A stretch of 64,000 nt of DNA. It comes from Porphyra umbilicalis. Its lineage: Eukaryota > Rhodophyta > Bangiophyceae > Bangiales > Bangiaceae. The translations under genes were made by a program, and so were the position numbers. The stretch covers positions 62,001 through 126,000 of the forward strand of contig KV918859.1 of the NCBI GenBank assembly GCA_002049455.2, given 5' to 3'. Under the pieces are notes generated by a model. It had not been told where the DNA came from. It worked only from the letters and a program-made list of their open reading frames with translations, and did not search any database. Shown here one piece after another: positions 11,601-21,203 of this stretch. Positions within the stretch are counted from its first letter, which is position 1; each line of letters opens with the position of its first letter.

Positions 11601-12330
11601 GCCGTCCGCGACATCAATCGAAGTGTCGTCGGATCCCGAGTACGACAGCTAGAGTAGCGACGCGCGCCAGCGGCGGCGGCGTCGGCGGCGGCGGAGGGGG
11701 GCGCGGCGGCGGCGGTACACGAAACAGTACACGATCGCACACCTGGCACACATCCACGATCTGCCTGGGCTGGGTACTGCGCTCGGGGTAAGTGACAGTA
11801 CGACGCTGGGGTGTGCCAAGTCATTGTACTACGGCGATCCCGCCCGCCCGCGACACGGGAGGATGTCGCACACTGTGCGAGCGGCTCAGAGCTTCCACGG
11901 CGCACCGTGGTTTGACTGGGTGCGCTACCGGGGGCCAGGCGGGGAGCTTCGGGTTGGCCAAGCCGCGCTAGTCGCTCAGGCGAAGTCAAGCGCGTGGGCG
12001 CGCCTCGTCGTACGGCGTGCTGAGAGCGCACCGACAACCGAGGGTTGCGTGCTCACAAAGTACGGGTGTGAGCGATTGCAGTGGAGTGTGCCGGCCGACG
12101 CGGACGCGGCACGCCTCGACGCCATCGAGGCCAAGGACATCGTGCGCTGGTTGTCGGTAGAGTACGATTGAGAAGACCTCTGCGAGCGTCGCGGCGCGAC
12201 AGTCATGCCCGACAAGTTGCCCAAGACGACGGCTGAGCTCCGTGCGGCGCGCTTCTTTGTCAACGTGTTCGTGTCAGAGCGTGCACGGGATGAGGGCGAT
12301 TGGGAGGAGGGAGAATGCGAGAGCGAGTGA
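8672..12330 (+). pseudogene. Plavaka-type transposase, spliced, four in-frame stops
   Basis: Exons 8672-10516, 10764-10939 and 11097-12330 join in frame. Intron 1 (247 bp) is phase 0 and intron 2 (157 bp) is phase 2. Both have GTACGT donors, with acceptors ending CACGCAG and TACCGCAG. The reconstructed frame is about 1085 codons. It starts with a C2H2 finger (residues 5-28, CRVPGC then H-x4-H), followed by an Arg/Gly-rich linker. Around residues 395-440 there is the motif block GLHLYSDSTVLSSSGAVSAY and YPLRMRIVN, characteristic as I recall of the Plavaka family (CACTA-related, best known from fungi). Stops interrupt the same frame at 9998-10000 (TAG), 11503-11505 (TAG), 11650-11652 (TAG) and 12169-12171 (TGA), yet coding character continues across each and no frameshift is needed. 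Each stop could come from CAG or CGA by one C-to-T change. Probably a recently inactivated copy; programmed readthrough is possible but less likely. Confidence 0.7.
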
Positions 12331-12988
12331 AAGTCGTCGTCTTCTTTCTGTTTTTGCACCGCGAGGCCCCACGTGCAGGCCGGCCCGTTAGTAGTGCGAC
12401 TGTATAACCTGTAGTGTGAATGTATAACCTCATTCACCTAGCCCCTTTCACCAGCGAGAAAGACACGGTGCGTGCGGCTCATGCGCAAGCAGCCCAAGGA
12501 ACCTGTGTGGATCGACGTGCTTCTCAATCGAGGCCGCCGATGCGGCACGCACAGAGGCGCTTCAAGTGGAGGTGTGACTAGTCAGTCCATCACCGAGCCT
12601 GCGGTGATACGTGCTGCGTTGGGGAGAGGTCCAGCGGTTCAGCGATGCCCGCCGAGATTGATCCTTGACCAGTGGCTGGCAGCTTGCTTCCAAGTCGCGT
12701 GAGGGAGACCGCTCCGCGGTTCAAGTGGTCCTTGCGGCCTCGATTTGCCTGGGTTTTGATCGACTTGTAGCCTGCTTCAGAGGTGGGCTACAAGACGCGG
12801 AATCCGGTCGCCGTCTCGAGCCGTCTCGAGCCGTCTCGAGTACGTGACATGCAGACTTGTAGCCCACGTTTCGGCCGCCCTGGTACAGGCCGGGCTGCGG
12901 CCGGGCTCCATTTTGGGCTCCGGGCCTCCGTTTTGGCCCCACAGTACGGAAATCGGGCCCCAGTACGCCCCAGTACCCCCAAAGTAGG
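12331..12988. other. Right arm of the Plavaka-like element, non-coding
   Basis: No gene is supported. Three tandem copies of CCGTCTCGAG lie at about 12811-12840. A TATAACCT-containing phrase is doubled at about 12400-12430. The last 60 bases are rich in CAGTACG, CCCAGTAC and GGTAC words that mirror the left subterminal region. Confidence 0.5.
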
Positions 12989-13007
12989 GTGGTACACTTT
13001 CCCGACG
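12989..13007 (-). repeat. Right terminal inverted repeat of the Plavaka-like element
   Basis: GTGGTACACTTTCCCGACG, the exact reverse complement of 2072-2090. Confidence 0.65.
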
Positions 13008-13173
13008 ATGTGCCTGAAACGTTGTTTACTAAGCATGGCTAACAAATCCTAGCTACGAAGAAGATTCAATGACAATCGCGGGTACACAGTGCCCGCTACA
13101 AAAGGGGACCCCGAAAGAAACAGGGGCGCACACCCGACCGGGAGCGGCAACCAATACGCCGGGCAGAAGAGGG

Positions 13174-13510
13174 GAGTGCGAGACTAGGGACGCTGCCCCA
13201 CTCGGAGCGCGGGGCGGAGGTGGCCCGCCGAGCCGCAGAAGTAGCGGGGCGCGGGCACGTACCGTGGCGGGAAGGTGGGGCGGGGGCAGCCAGAGGGCGC
13301 CGCGCTGCTGCGCCGCGCGGCCAACGGCTGCCGAAACGGCTTGCCGCGATAAAACGACTCGCCACGCCCCCGTGTACGCGCGCGCCGCCAAGAGGCACCG
13401 CCCAGCGCCGCGTCCCGTCCTCGCGCCAGCAGGGGCCTGTCAGCCACGCGGTCGGCGGCCCGGGCCCGGCCCAAATGCCGGCCCAATCGCCAGGGTGCGA
13501 CAGGTGGAAC
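13174..13510 (-). repeat. 337-bp direct repeat, downstream copy (DIRS-like element)
   Basis: Begins GAGTGCGAGACTAGGGACGC on the plus strand and ends GCGACAGGTGGAAC. It matches 17825-18161 over its full length with very few differences (ACTAGGGA here, ACTACGGA there), so the copies are young. The recombinase open frame runs right through this copy. Confidence 0.85.
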
Positions 13511-13519
13511 CAGCTGGTG

Positions 13520-14660
13520 AGGGTGATGATGTGCCACTTGAGAAGGGAGATGACCGAGCGCGAGCGCCACCGGCCAGAGGACGCGCGGCGCGTAGCGGGA
13601 GAAGAGTGCCCGTGCCGCGGGGTCGTTGTCCAGCTGCGCGTCAATGTAGTGCTTGAAGGCGGTCTTGACGCTGGCCAACCCCATCAGCTGGCAGATGAGT
13701 CCCACTGCCAACCCAATGGCGTGAGCCGCCGACGCCGCGCCCGCGCGGAGGGAGTGCCCTGACCACTTGAGGCCAAGCGGCGGCTGGTGGTTGGTGAGGG
13801 CAAGGGCGCGCCGCAGCCAGGTCGTCACAACCTGGGAGGGCAGAGACTGCAACGCTGAGTGCCCGGCCGGTGCAAAAGGATGGTCCGCCCGTGGTCGACC
13901 CGCCCTCAGGTGGCGCGCCCACATGCGGCGGACAAGCCGCAACGCCGGGTCCTGGACAAGCCGCAACGCCGGGTCCTGCGCCCAGCCGCCCGTTGCCACC
14001 GGAATACGGAAGGCAATCCGCTCACCTTGCTTCAAGATGCCCATCTCGTAGGTGGGCACTTGGACCTCCAGGCCGCCGAGCACCATCCGCACGTCACGCG
14101 CCCGCAGGTTGGCCGCCACGCCTGGCCTGTTGCACATCAGGAAAGACAGCACCAGGCCGGCACACTCCTGCTCAAGCGACCGGTCAGTGGTGGCCAAGAT
14201 CAGATCGACGATGTCGAGGATCACCGTGGCAGGCAGGGGGCCGCGGCGCTCCGGCAGGGTACCCTCGGCAGTAAAGTACAGGCGCCTGTAGCCGAGCCTA
14301 GCGGCGCGCACCAACTCTTCGTCGGTGGGTGAGGGCAAGCCCGCCATGTTGTGCACGACGCCAATGGCTGTCAGGTAGTTGGCCACAGTGTCAGGCTGCG
14401 CCGTCCTGCTCGCCAAGTAGACACCCAGGTACCTCACCACCGTCTCCGGCGTGGCCGGTAGGGCGAGCAAGCCGTTGCGCAAGAAAAAGTCGCAGAACGC
14501 CTCCCAGGCGTTGAGGTAGCGAGCTTGGGTAGTCGGCTGGTACTTGGCGTCGACCAATCGCTGCGCCTCGGCTGACTTCTCGCCGTGACCAAAGCGACGG
14601 GGGTGCAGCCGTCCTGTCAGCCGCTGCCAGCGCTCCCCTCGCGGCGCCGGGTTGCGGCGC
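13520..14660 (-). CDS. Tyrosine recombinase of the DIRS-like element
   Basis: This is the DIRS integration enzyme: a DNA-strand-exchange recombinase that uses a covalent 3'-phosphotyrosine intermediate and replaces the integrase of LTR elements. The frame is open from 15514 to 13184, but recognisable protein starts near 14640, just where RT-RNase H ends, in a different frame. An N-terminal SAM-like helical part (YLNAWEAFCDFF, RYLGVYLASR) is followed by the catalytic part: first Arg in FLMCNRPGVAANLRARDV, the HSLRAGAASAAHAIG box with His and second Arg, and KTAFKHYI with the candidate nucleophilic Tyr. The C-terminus probably extends beyond 13520 into the direct repeat; no earlier stop occurs before 13184. 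Expression presumably depends on frameshifting, reinitiation or splicing relative to RT. Confidence 0.8.
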
Positions 14661-16644
14661 CGCCGCTGAACCGAAAAGCCACCACGTCCCACGTCGGGCG
14701 GCGTGCGGGTGTCGACCGGCTGCCGTGGGTGAACACACCCTCGGCCGCCGGTAGCTCCTCCCAGTGGCTGCACGCCTCTACCGCTGCCGCCCACCACGGC
14801 TGCGCCTCCCACCTGGGCGCCACCAAGGTGACCCGGGCGCCGGTGGTGACGATCTTGCGGACGACCGGCCCCAGCAGGTTGAACGGCGGGTTGCACCAAC
14901 AGTTCTCGCCCAGCCAGGACAGGTGCATCGCGCCCACGCCCACCGCGCCGGGAGACGCCTGGCGCGAGAAGAATCGGCCGCACTTGGCGTTCTCCGCTGT
15001 CGCGAACAGGTCCAGGGTGTGGGGTCCGTACCGCGCCTCCAGCCGGGCGAAGCCAGCGTCGGACAGGGACCAGTCGGTGGAGTCCGAGGCCCGAGAGAGC
15101 GTGTCTGCCCACTTGTTTACCGCGCTCGGCAAGTACTCGGCCCTCAACGAGACACCGAAGGACTTGCACACGTCGTGCAGGCGACGCAGCTCGTGCATCA
15201 CGGCATTGGACCGGCTGCTGCCGTTGTTGACCACATGCATTACCACCTGGGAGTCCGTCTTGAGCCCTACCAGCGTGTGGGGGTCCTTGAGCAGGTCCAC
15301 AAAGGAGAGTAGCCCAAGGCGCACCGCTCCCAACTCGAGCAGGTTGATGCGCTTGTGCCGGCGGGCGGCCTCGTGGAACCCCCTCGCCGGCACCAGCTGG
15401 TTGAACGTGGCGCCCCAGCCGACGTTGCTCGCGTAGGTGTGAAGCGTTACCGTCGGCTCCGTCTCCCAAAGCGCCCGGCCTGTCAATGCGTGCTCGTCCA
15501 GCCGCGCCCACCACCGGAGGTCCGCGGTAGCCTGGTGGCTCAACTGCACCCGTCTGCCCGATGCGTCCTTGTACTCCTTCAGGGCGTTGTACAGGCTGCG
15601 CAGCTTGTAGCGCGCGTTGGGCACCGAGAGGAGAGTGGAAACTGCCGCGCCGCAGAACGACCGCAGGAGCGAGTGCCGAGTCCAGCGTCGGTGGCGAGCC
15701 CGCTCGGCCAGGAGCTTCCCCGCCATCGCTTTGACATTTGTTGTCCGCTCGGGCGTCAGGAGGAACAGCTGCCGCCGCGTGTCGACGACGTGCCCCAGCA
15801 ACGGCAGCGCCATGGTGCCATCCCAGCGCCCCTTGGTTGGGTGTAGCTGAAGGCCCAGCAGCGCAAACAGATGCTGCACCTCCACGCTGCCGCGCACTGC
15901 GTCCGCCTTGCTGGCCGGCCTTCCCCGGCGACTTGGGGGGGCTTCCTTAAAGTCGTCGACGTAGACGATCACCCGAAAGCCCAGCGCTCACAGCCGCTGC
16001 ACGACGGGGCGACACACCTTCGTCCATAAGAACGGGGCCACCCGCAGGCCAAATGGCATTTTTAAGGACTGTAAGGTCCGGCCCAACACCTGAAAGGCAA
16101 AGAACTTGCGGTCCTCCGCCCTCAGCAACAGGTGGTGGTAGGCGTCGCGCACGTCCCACTTGATCAGCTCGTCTCCGGGGCGCAACTGGGCCGCCAGCTC
16201 GGGAAGTGACTCGTACTTGAAGCGCCTTGGGTCGATGTAGTCGTTGGGCACGCGGCAGTCGAGACCGAAGCGCTTCTTGTTCGCGGCCGTCACCACAAAA
16301 CCGTGGACGATTACCACCCGCCCATCTATGTCGTTGCCAAACAGCTCCCGCCAGTAGCCCTTGGCCAAGCAGCGGGAAATCTCCGCCTCCACAAATGCCT
16401 TGTCGGCGTCCGCCACGGGAAACGGGCGCGCTCGGTGGTAGCGCGGGCGCCGCCGCCAGGGAATCTGCGCCCCCGCGGTAAGGTTCTTCAGAACCCACCG
16501 CGTGGCTTCCAAGGAGCGCCAGTGCTTGAGCGCTCGCTTGACGGTCACGTACGGGGGAGGGGGCGGGGTGCTGCCGCCCTCCCTTGGGCCAGGGGTAGCA
16601 CTGACCGGGTCGGCCTGGCCCCGGCCAGCAGGTGGAAAAATCAC
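14617..16644 (-). pseudogene. Reverse transcriptase-RNase H of the DIRS-like element, one internal stop
   Basis: The frame encodes the polymerase that copies element RNA into DNA. RT fingers and palm are visible (GLDCRVPNDYIDP, KWDVRDAYHHLLL, LKMPFGLRVAPFLWTKV) and the catalytic box YVDD at about 15961. RNase H follows (TLHTYASNVGWGATF, INLLELGAVRLGLL, GLKTDSQVVMHVVNNG). The C-terminal extension (TLDLFATAENAKCGRFFS, NPPFNLLG, VTLVAPRW) is typical of DIRS-type RT-RH proteins. A TGA at 15988-15990 interrupts the frame a few codons before YVDD; CGA to TGA would explain it. The start region overlaps the Gag stop by two bases, in the -1 frame relative to Gag. Confidence 0.8.
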
Positions 16645-17753
16645 CTCTGCCCACCGCCGCTGGCGTTGCCGGAAGGCTGTCCGCCTCCGCTGTCGCCCTT
16701 AGCGCCACCCTGGCCGCCGCTTCCGCTGCTGCTACCTTTCGCTACACTGCCACTGCCGCCACGCCCACCGCCGCCTCCGCTGCCGCCTCTGCCGCCGCCT
16801 TGGGCCGTGCCACTCCCGCCGCCACCGCCGCCACGGCGCCGGCGCCGTTCGGTTGCGCCCGCTCGGAGCTCGGCCGCGAGCTTTGCGTGGGCACGGGACT
16901 CGTCGCGCGCCACATTCTCGAGGAAGCGCTGGAAGCCCGGTCCGCGGGCGCGGTTGCGGGGGACGGCGTCAGTGCACCGGTACAGTTCTGCCAACCCAGG
17001 CTCCACTTTCGAGGCCGTGAGGTAGTCGTACTGAGCGGCCTGGATGCGGTAGTGCAGCCGGGAGGCGATGGCGAGCCACGCCAGCCGCTCGTCGAGCTCG
17101 GTCTTGGAGAGGGCGTCGCGGGAGTGGTAGACGGCGAGGCAGTTGTTGGCGATCTCCTGGGCCCACGTGCACGACTGGTAGACGGCGTCCGCCTCGTCAC
17201 GGTCTGGGTCGTTGGCGGGGAATACCTCCTTGTGCTCGGAATCCTTAGGCTGGAAGGGAAAGGGCAGCCCGTCGTCGCGACGGAGGCGCCGGGGGGCGGA
17301 AAAGCTGCTGAGCACATCACCCGGCCCCGGGAGCTCGGGGTGGTCAAAGCCGTCGGGGTGGCCAGCGACCTCTCCTGGAAGCGGACGCGCCGCCCGGCGG
17401 GTGGTGCCGGTGAAGCCGGCGCCGCCCAAGTCCCGGGCCGCACGCAAGAGAGAGTCGTCATCGCTGCTGTCGCGGTCGCCCGCACCGTCGACTTGGGGGA
17501 CCTCGGGATGGCCAAGGGCGGCCGCACCGCCGGAACCGGCTGCACTGGCCGCCGTTGGCTCCGTGCCGGCCGCTCTAGTAGGGGTGGGTCGCGGGGCACC
17601 ACCGACTGCGGGGGCACCCCCGCCAACCGCCGGCTGCGCCGCATGACCCTGCTGGGCAGCCAGCGCCGCCACTAATGAGTCCACCGTGGCCTTCAAAGCA
17701 TGCAGGTCAACCGGCGAGAGAGAAGGAGAAGGTGTGTCAGCATCGCTCGCCAT
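16641..17753 (-). CDS. Gag-like protein of the DIRS-like element
   Basis: A 370-residue frame starting MASDADTPSPSLSPVDLHAL and ending in a long Gly/Ser-rich low-complexity tail. No zinc knuckle is visible. The central part (ANNCLAVYHSRDALSKTELDERLAWLAIASRLHYRIQ) looks helical. Gag assignment rests on position immediately upstream of RT in a YR retroelement, not on a recognised domain. The ATG at 17753 lies 72 bases inside the upstream direct repeat boundary. Confidence 0.6.
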   Translation of the reverse strand: MASDADTPSPSLSPVDLHALKATVDSLVAALAAQQGHAAQPAVGGGAPAVGGAPRPTPTRAAGTEPTAASAAGSGGAAALGHPEVPQVDGAGDRDSSDDDSLLRAARDLGGAGFTGTTRRAARPLPGEVAGHPDGFDHPELPGPGDVLSSFSAPRRLRRDDGLPFPFQPKDSEHKEVFPANDPDRDEADAVYQSCTWAQEIANNCLAVYHSRDALSKTELDERLAWLAIASRLHYRIQAAQYDYLTASKVEPGLAELYRCTDAVPRNRARGPGFQRFLENVARDESRAHAKLAAELRAGATERRRRRGGGGGGSGTAQGGGRGGSGGGGGRGGSGSVAKGSSSGSGGQGGAKGDSGGGQPSGNASGGGQR

Positions 17754-17824
17754 GCTCACGTAAAATACGCGCAACCAACGTTGGACCACGCCCCGCAAGG
17801 GACGGGAAACCTAGTTCGCACTAT

Positions 17825-18161
17825 GAGTGCGAGACTACGGACGCTGCCCCACTCGGAGCGCGGGGCGGAGGTGGCCCGCCGAGCCGCAGAAGTAGCGGGG
17901 CGCGGGCACGTACCGTGGCGGGAAGGTGGGGCGGGGGCAGCCAGAGGGCGCCGCGCTGCTGCGCCGCGCGGCCAACGGCTGCCGAAACGGCTTGCCGCGA
18001 TAAAACGACTCGCCACGCCCCCGTGTACGCGCGCGCCGCCAAGAGGCACCGCCCAGCGCCGCGTCCCGTCCTCGCGCCAGCAGGGGCCTGTCAGCCACGC
18101 GGTCGGCGGCCCGGGCCCGGCCCAAATGCCGGCCCAATCGCCAGGGTGCGACAGGTGGAAC
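17825..18161 (-). repeat. 337-bp direct repeat, upstream copy (DIRS-like element)
   Basis: Near-identical to 13174-13510 and in the same orientation. It lies just upstream of the Gag-like start, so it would contain the element promoter. The sequence beyond 18161 is unrelated to that beyond 13510. Confidence 0.85.
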
Positions 18162-18639
18162 ATATCCGAATGGCACCTTCGCAACCTGCAGCTGCCAGAA
18201 CACTTTTAAAGCTCTGACCCTGCACAGTTTGTGAGAAAACACGAGGAGAACGCCGCAGCATAGTTCGAAGGCTTCAAATCTCTTCAGCGAATCGGATACA
18301 AGCGACTTTAAACTTCAATCTGGCAGACTTATGTGAATCAGGGTGGACGTTATAACGAGAATGCACTGTAGCTACCCCGATTCCGCTCGACAGGATCCCG
18401 CAACGCGACCAAGAGCCGCAACGTCCCTCTGATCCGGCAACCGCACGAGCCCCACCAGCGTTTTGAAAGCCATCATAGCCACCATGTGACTTTCATAATA
18501 CGCTGTCTGCTTTCCCACGTGCGGCCCGTCGGCAAACGCGCGTCCCAGGTATCCAGAAGAGGCCGAAGGCTGCCCTGCTTCTTCTGCGTCACGAGAGCCC
18601 CAGGTGTAGATCTCTGTCTAGCGTCAGATTCTCCTTCGT
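18162..18639. other. Intergenic, nothing recognised
   Basis: Moderate-GC sequence without a credible open frame, tandem repeat or hairpin. It has lower GC than either neighbour. Confidence 0.4.
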
Positions 18640-19170
18640 GGTGACTGATCGTCGCCCCGCACTCTCAAAGACAACACAAGCGGCACCAGGCCCAGGTAAA
18701 GGCCGACGACGGAGGGCGGCGGCCAGTGCCCAGGATGCGACAGCCGGACCCGACGGTGGGCGTCGGCGGCGGAAGCCGGCTGTGGGGGCCGGCTGTGGGG
18801 GCCGACGGTGGGGGCCGGCGGTGGGGGCCGGAGGTGGGGTCTGGGGGTAGGGGCTGGCGGCCAGCCGCCGAGGCGGGGAAAACGGTGGGGGCTGCCGGCC
18901 GGTGGCCAGCAGCCGGGGCGGCGACGGCGGCGGGGCCCGGTGGCCAGCGGCCGGGGGGCAGCGGTGGTGGGGGCCGGTGGCGTGCGGTCGGGGCTGGTGT
19001 AGACGGCGGAGGCTGATGGACGGCAGCCAGCTGCCGGGGCGGAGCGGTGGCGTGGGCGGGCAGCCAACGGCGGGGGCGTCGGCGGGGCAGCGGCGGCCGG
19101 TGGCCAGCGGCCGGGGCGGGGGCGGCAGCAGGCAGCCCGGGCGGTGGAGCGGCGGGGGACAGGAAAACAC
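18640..19170. repeat. GC minisatellite-like tract related to 1046-1640
   Basis: Loosely periodic GGTGGCCAGCGGCCGGGGC-like units, including GGGGGCCGGCGGTGGGGGCC copies at 18780-18840. Word content matches the tract at the left edge of the window. Open frames across it on both strands are compositional. Confidence 0.6.
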
Positions 19171-19598
19171 GCCTCTGTGAGGCCCCACATCGGACATCTG
19201 GTTGGCCGTCACCTTGGCACGTTCGATCGGCACGACGGGCAAGCATGCCAACAGGCCCATTCGGCCTGGAATGGCCCCTGATCCAGCCCGTGGAGGCCGG
19301 TGACAGCAACGTGCCAAGAGATTGCGGCTTCTCCTATGCCGCTGGTGGGGTCAGAGACGCGGGGGAACAAAGGGTGGATTCGATGACGAAACTCAAACTA
19401 AATTTAGGTTGTGGGGCGCACCCACCCCCAGAGCGCGGCGCGCCTCCCACACCGGGGGCGCGTCGCGGTGGGCGGGCTTCCCGGCCCACGGGCGCGCCCT
19501 CCCGCCGTCCTTGGGTGCAAACCATGGCGGCGGGGTGAAAAGGGGGCACTTGGGGCAGCCACGGGGACCCCCCCCTCCGATCCCCGCACCTCCGGCGG
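19171..19598. other. 3' flank of the protease gene, no separate gene
   Basis: GC-rich DNA that would contain the 3' untranslated region of the minus-strand protease gene. Open frames here are short and Arg/Pro-rich and I do not support any of them. Confidence 0.4.
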
Positions 19599-21037
19599 TC
19601 AATTACCGTAGCCATAGTCGTAAGGGTTGTCCACGTGCGGCGGGGGCGGGGGCGGCGGGGGCGGCGGGTGCGGCGCCGACACGGGCGGCGGCGGGGGCGG
19701 CGGAGCGGGTAGCCCCCCGCAGCCAGAAGTCGACACAAAGCCCAAGGCGAAGCCCGCCACCGTCGGGGCCCCCGCCTTGAGCAGCCGATTCACATCTGCC
19801 GGCGTGAGGGCCCCCCCGTTTTCCCGGTCGCCGAGGAGCAGCGCGACAATGCCGGCCACGTGGGGTGACGCCATGGACGTGACCGACCGGACCTTAAAGC
19901 CCGCGTCCGACGCCGAGTCGGCCGACAGGATGAACTCCCCGGGCGCAATCACGTCGACGCACGCGCCCGTGCTGCTAAACGGCGCGAGGCGGTGAAAAAT
20001 GGTCGACGCGGCAACGGTGATGGCCGTGGGCGCCCGCGCGGGGATCTGGTCGCACGCTGAGACGGCCGGCGTGTTGCCCGCCGCGGCCACGCCAATCACC
20101 CCCAGGTCCGCCATCCGCCGCATGGCGATGTCAATCACCGTCAGCGGGCCCAATTCAACCCCCGCGGTGGTCCCCAACGACAGGTTGACAACGACCTTGC
20201 GGGCGGGGGCGGCGGCCTTGAAGGCCGAGGCCATCTCCAGGGCAGCAAAGATGGTTGAAAACTCCCCCAACTCCGTGTCGGCAAACACCTTGATGCACCG
20301 CACCGACGCCCGCTTGGCGACGCCGGCGGTCGCGCCCGCCACTGTCGCCGCCACGTGCGTGCCGTGGCCGTCCCCGTCGACGCCAGAGGTGATGCCGCCC
20401 GTCCAAAGGTCGGCCACCTACGTCGTGGCGCGCCCCCCAAATTCGGCGTGCGTCGCGCGGCACCCCGTGTCAATCACATACACCGTCACGCCCGCCCCCT
20501 GGGAGGGGAAGCAGGGGGTGGAGAAGAAGCCGTCCAGGGGCAGCCTCCGCTGGTCGATGCGGTCGAGCCCCCAAAAGCCCGCCACGCCCCCCGTGATGAT
20601 TTGCGTCTGCCGCACCGCGGCGGGGGCGCCGAGCGTCCCCACGTCGTCCGGCGCCCCCGCCGCCGCGCGGGGCGTCACCTTGACGGCGCCCGCCGACGGC
20701 GCCGGCGCCGCCAACAGCACGGCCGCCACGTCGGCACTGACGAGCTCCACCCCCGGGATGGCAATGATGGTCGTAAAGTCGGGCGCCGCCGCCGCCACCG
20801 AGCAGGTGGCCCGCGCCAGGCGGAGGGTCGGGTAAAGGACCACGCGGGTGCACCCGACTGCCTCTAGCTGCGCGACGACGCCCTCGGCGCAGGCGCCCGT
20901 GCAGTCCGAGTCGAGGGATAGCAACACGTCGCCGGGGGTGAGGGCGGCGTGGGCGGGTGCCCAGGCGGCTGAGGCGGCCGCCACTACCAGCGCCGCCAGT
21001 GCCGTCGCAGGGCGAAGGGGGGCACGGGGGGGGCCAT
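19599..21037 (-). CDS. Subtilisin-like serine protease (peptidase S8), one in-frame TAG
   Basis: A probable secreted endoprotease with the S8 catalytic triad. Counting from the in-frame GTG at 20984, Asp lies in VYVIDTG (about residue 174), His in DGHGTHVAATVAG (about 208), the oxyanion Asn in GVAAAGNTPAVSAC, and Ser in VTSMASPHVAG (about 375); the usual Gly before TSMA is Val here. The N-terminal part resembles an I9-type propeptide (GDVLLSLDSD). A hydrophobic Ala/Leu-rich signal-like segment (LAALVVAAASAAWAPAHA) begins upstream of 20984. The nearest ATG (21037-21035) is one frame off, separated by C8 and C6 runs, so a homopolymer indel probably hides the true start. A TAG at 20418-20420 interrupts the frame between the Asp and His boxes in otherwise well-kept sequence. 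The C-terminus is a Pro-rich tail. No introns are needed. It looks like a host gene or recent pseudogene. Confidence 0.7.
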
Positions 21038-21200
21038 GGCGGCCACGGCAGGGGCGGTGGGGGTGGGGCAGCGGGGGCTCGCGGCGGAGGGGGGGGGGGG
21101 GGGGCTGGGCGGCGGGGACGCCGTGACCGGATCCCCCGTGCGCCCCGGGCGGCGCCGACGCGTCTTTCTACCGCCTCCGCAGCGTCAGAAATATCGACAC
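21038..21200. promoter_or_regulatory. Presumed 5' region of the protease gene
   Basis: Very G-rich on the plus strand, with a run of 14 G at about 21090-21104. No TATA-like motif is clear. Assignment as promoter is by position only. Confidence 0.3.
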
Positions 21201-21203
21201 GCC

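Larger units (their letters stand above)
2072..13007. mobile_element. Candidate ~10.9-kb Plavaka-like DNA transposon with two divergent genes
   Basis: The outer ends carry a perfect 19-bp inverted match (CGTCGGGAAAGTGTACCAC at 2072-2090 and its complement at 12989-13007). It is followed inward on both sides by a related TACTTnGGGnGTACTG-like stretch. GTAC/AGTAC words are dense in both subterminal regions (2080-2250 and 12940-12995), resembling the subterminal transposase-binding repeats of CACTA-like elements. Inside are a plus-strand Plavaka-type transposase (8672-12330) and a divergently transcribed three-exon gene of unknown function (7766-3406). I could not find a convincing target-site duplication: the left flank ends in ATGAC and the right begins ATGTG. 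The outer limits are therefore inferred from the inverted ends alone. The transposase carries nonsense codons, so this copy is probably non-autonomous now. Confidence 0.6.
13174..18161 (-). mobile_element. DIRS-order (tyrosine-recombinase) retrotransposon
   Basis: About 5.0 kb read from right to left: a 337-bp repeat (18161-17825), a Gag-like frame (17753-16641), RT-RNase H (16644-14617), tyrosine recombinase (about 14640 to 13520 and on into the repeat), then the second 337-bp copy (13510-13174). RT plus a tyrosine recombinase instead of an integrase, and no visible target-site duplication, define the DIRS order. The flanking repeats are direct, which differs from the inverted ends of classical DIRS1 and suggests a PAT/Ngaro-like arrangement, although I could not resolve split direct repeats. 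One in-frame stop in RT means this copy is probably inactive. Confidence 0.8.

Noticed and set aside
8672-12330. TAG reassigned as a sense codon
   Set aside because: The gypsy pol frame and the GC-rich elements use TAG as a normal stop (pol ends TAG at 63849), and intact frames contain no internal TAG, so nonsense mutation is simpler.
2062-13013. Target-site duplication of the Plavaka-like element
   Set aside because: Flanks ATGAC and ATGTG agree in only three of five bases; not convincing.
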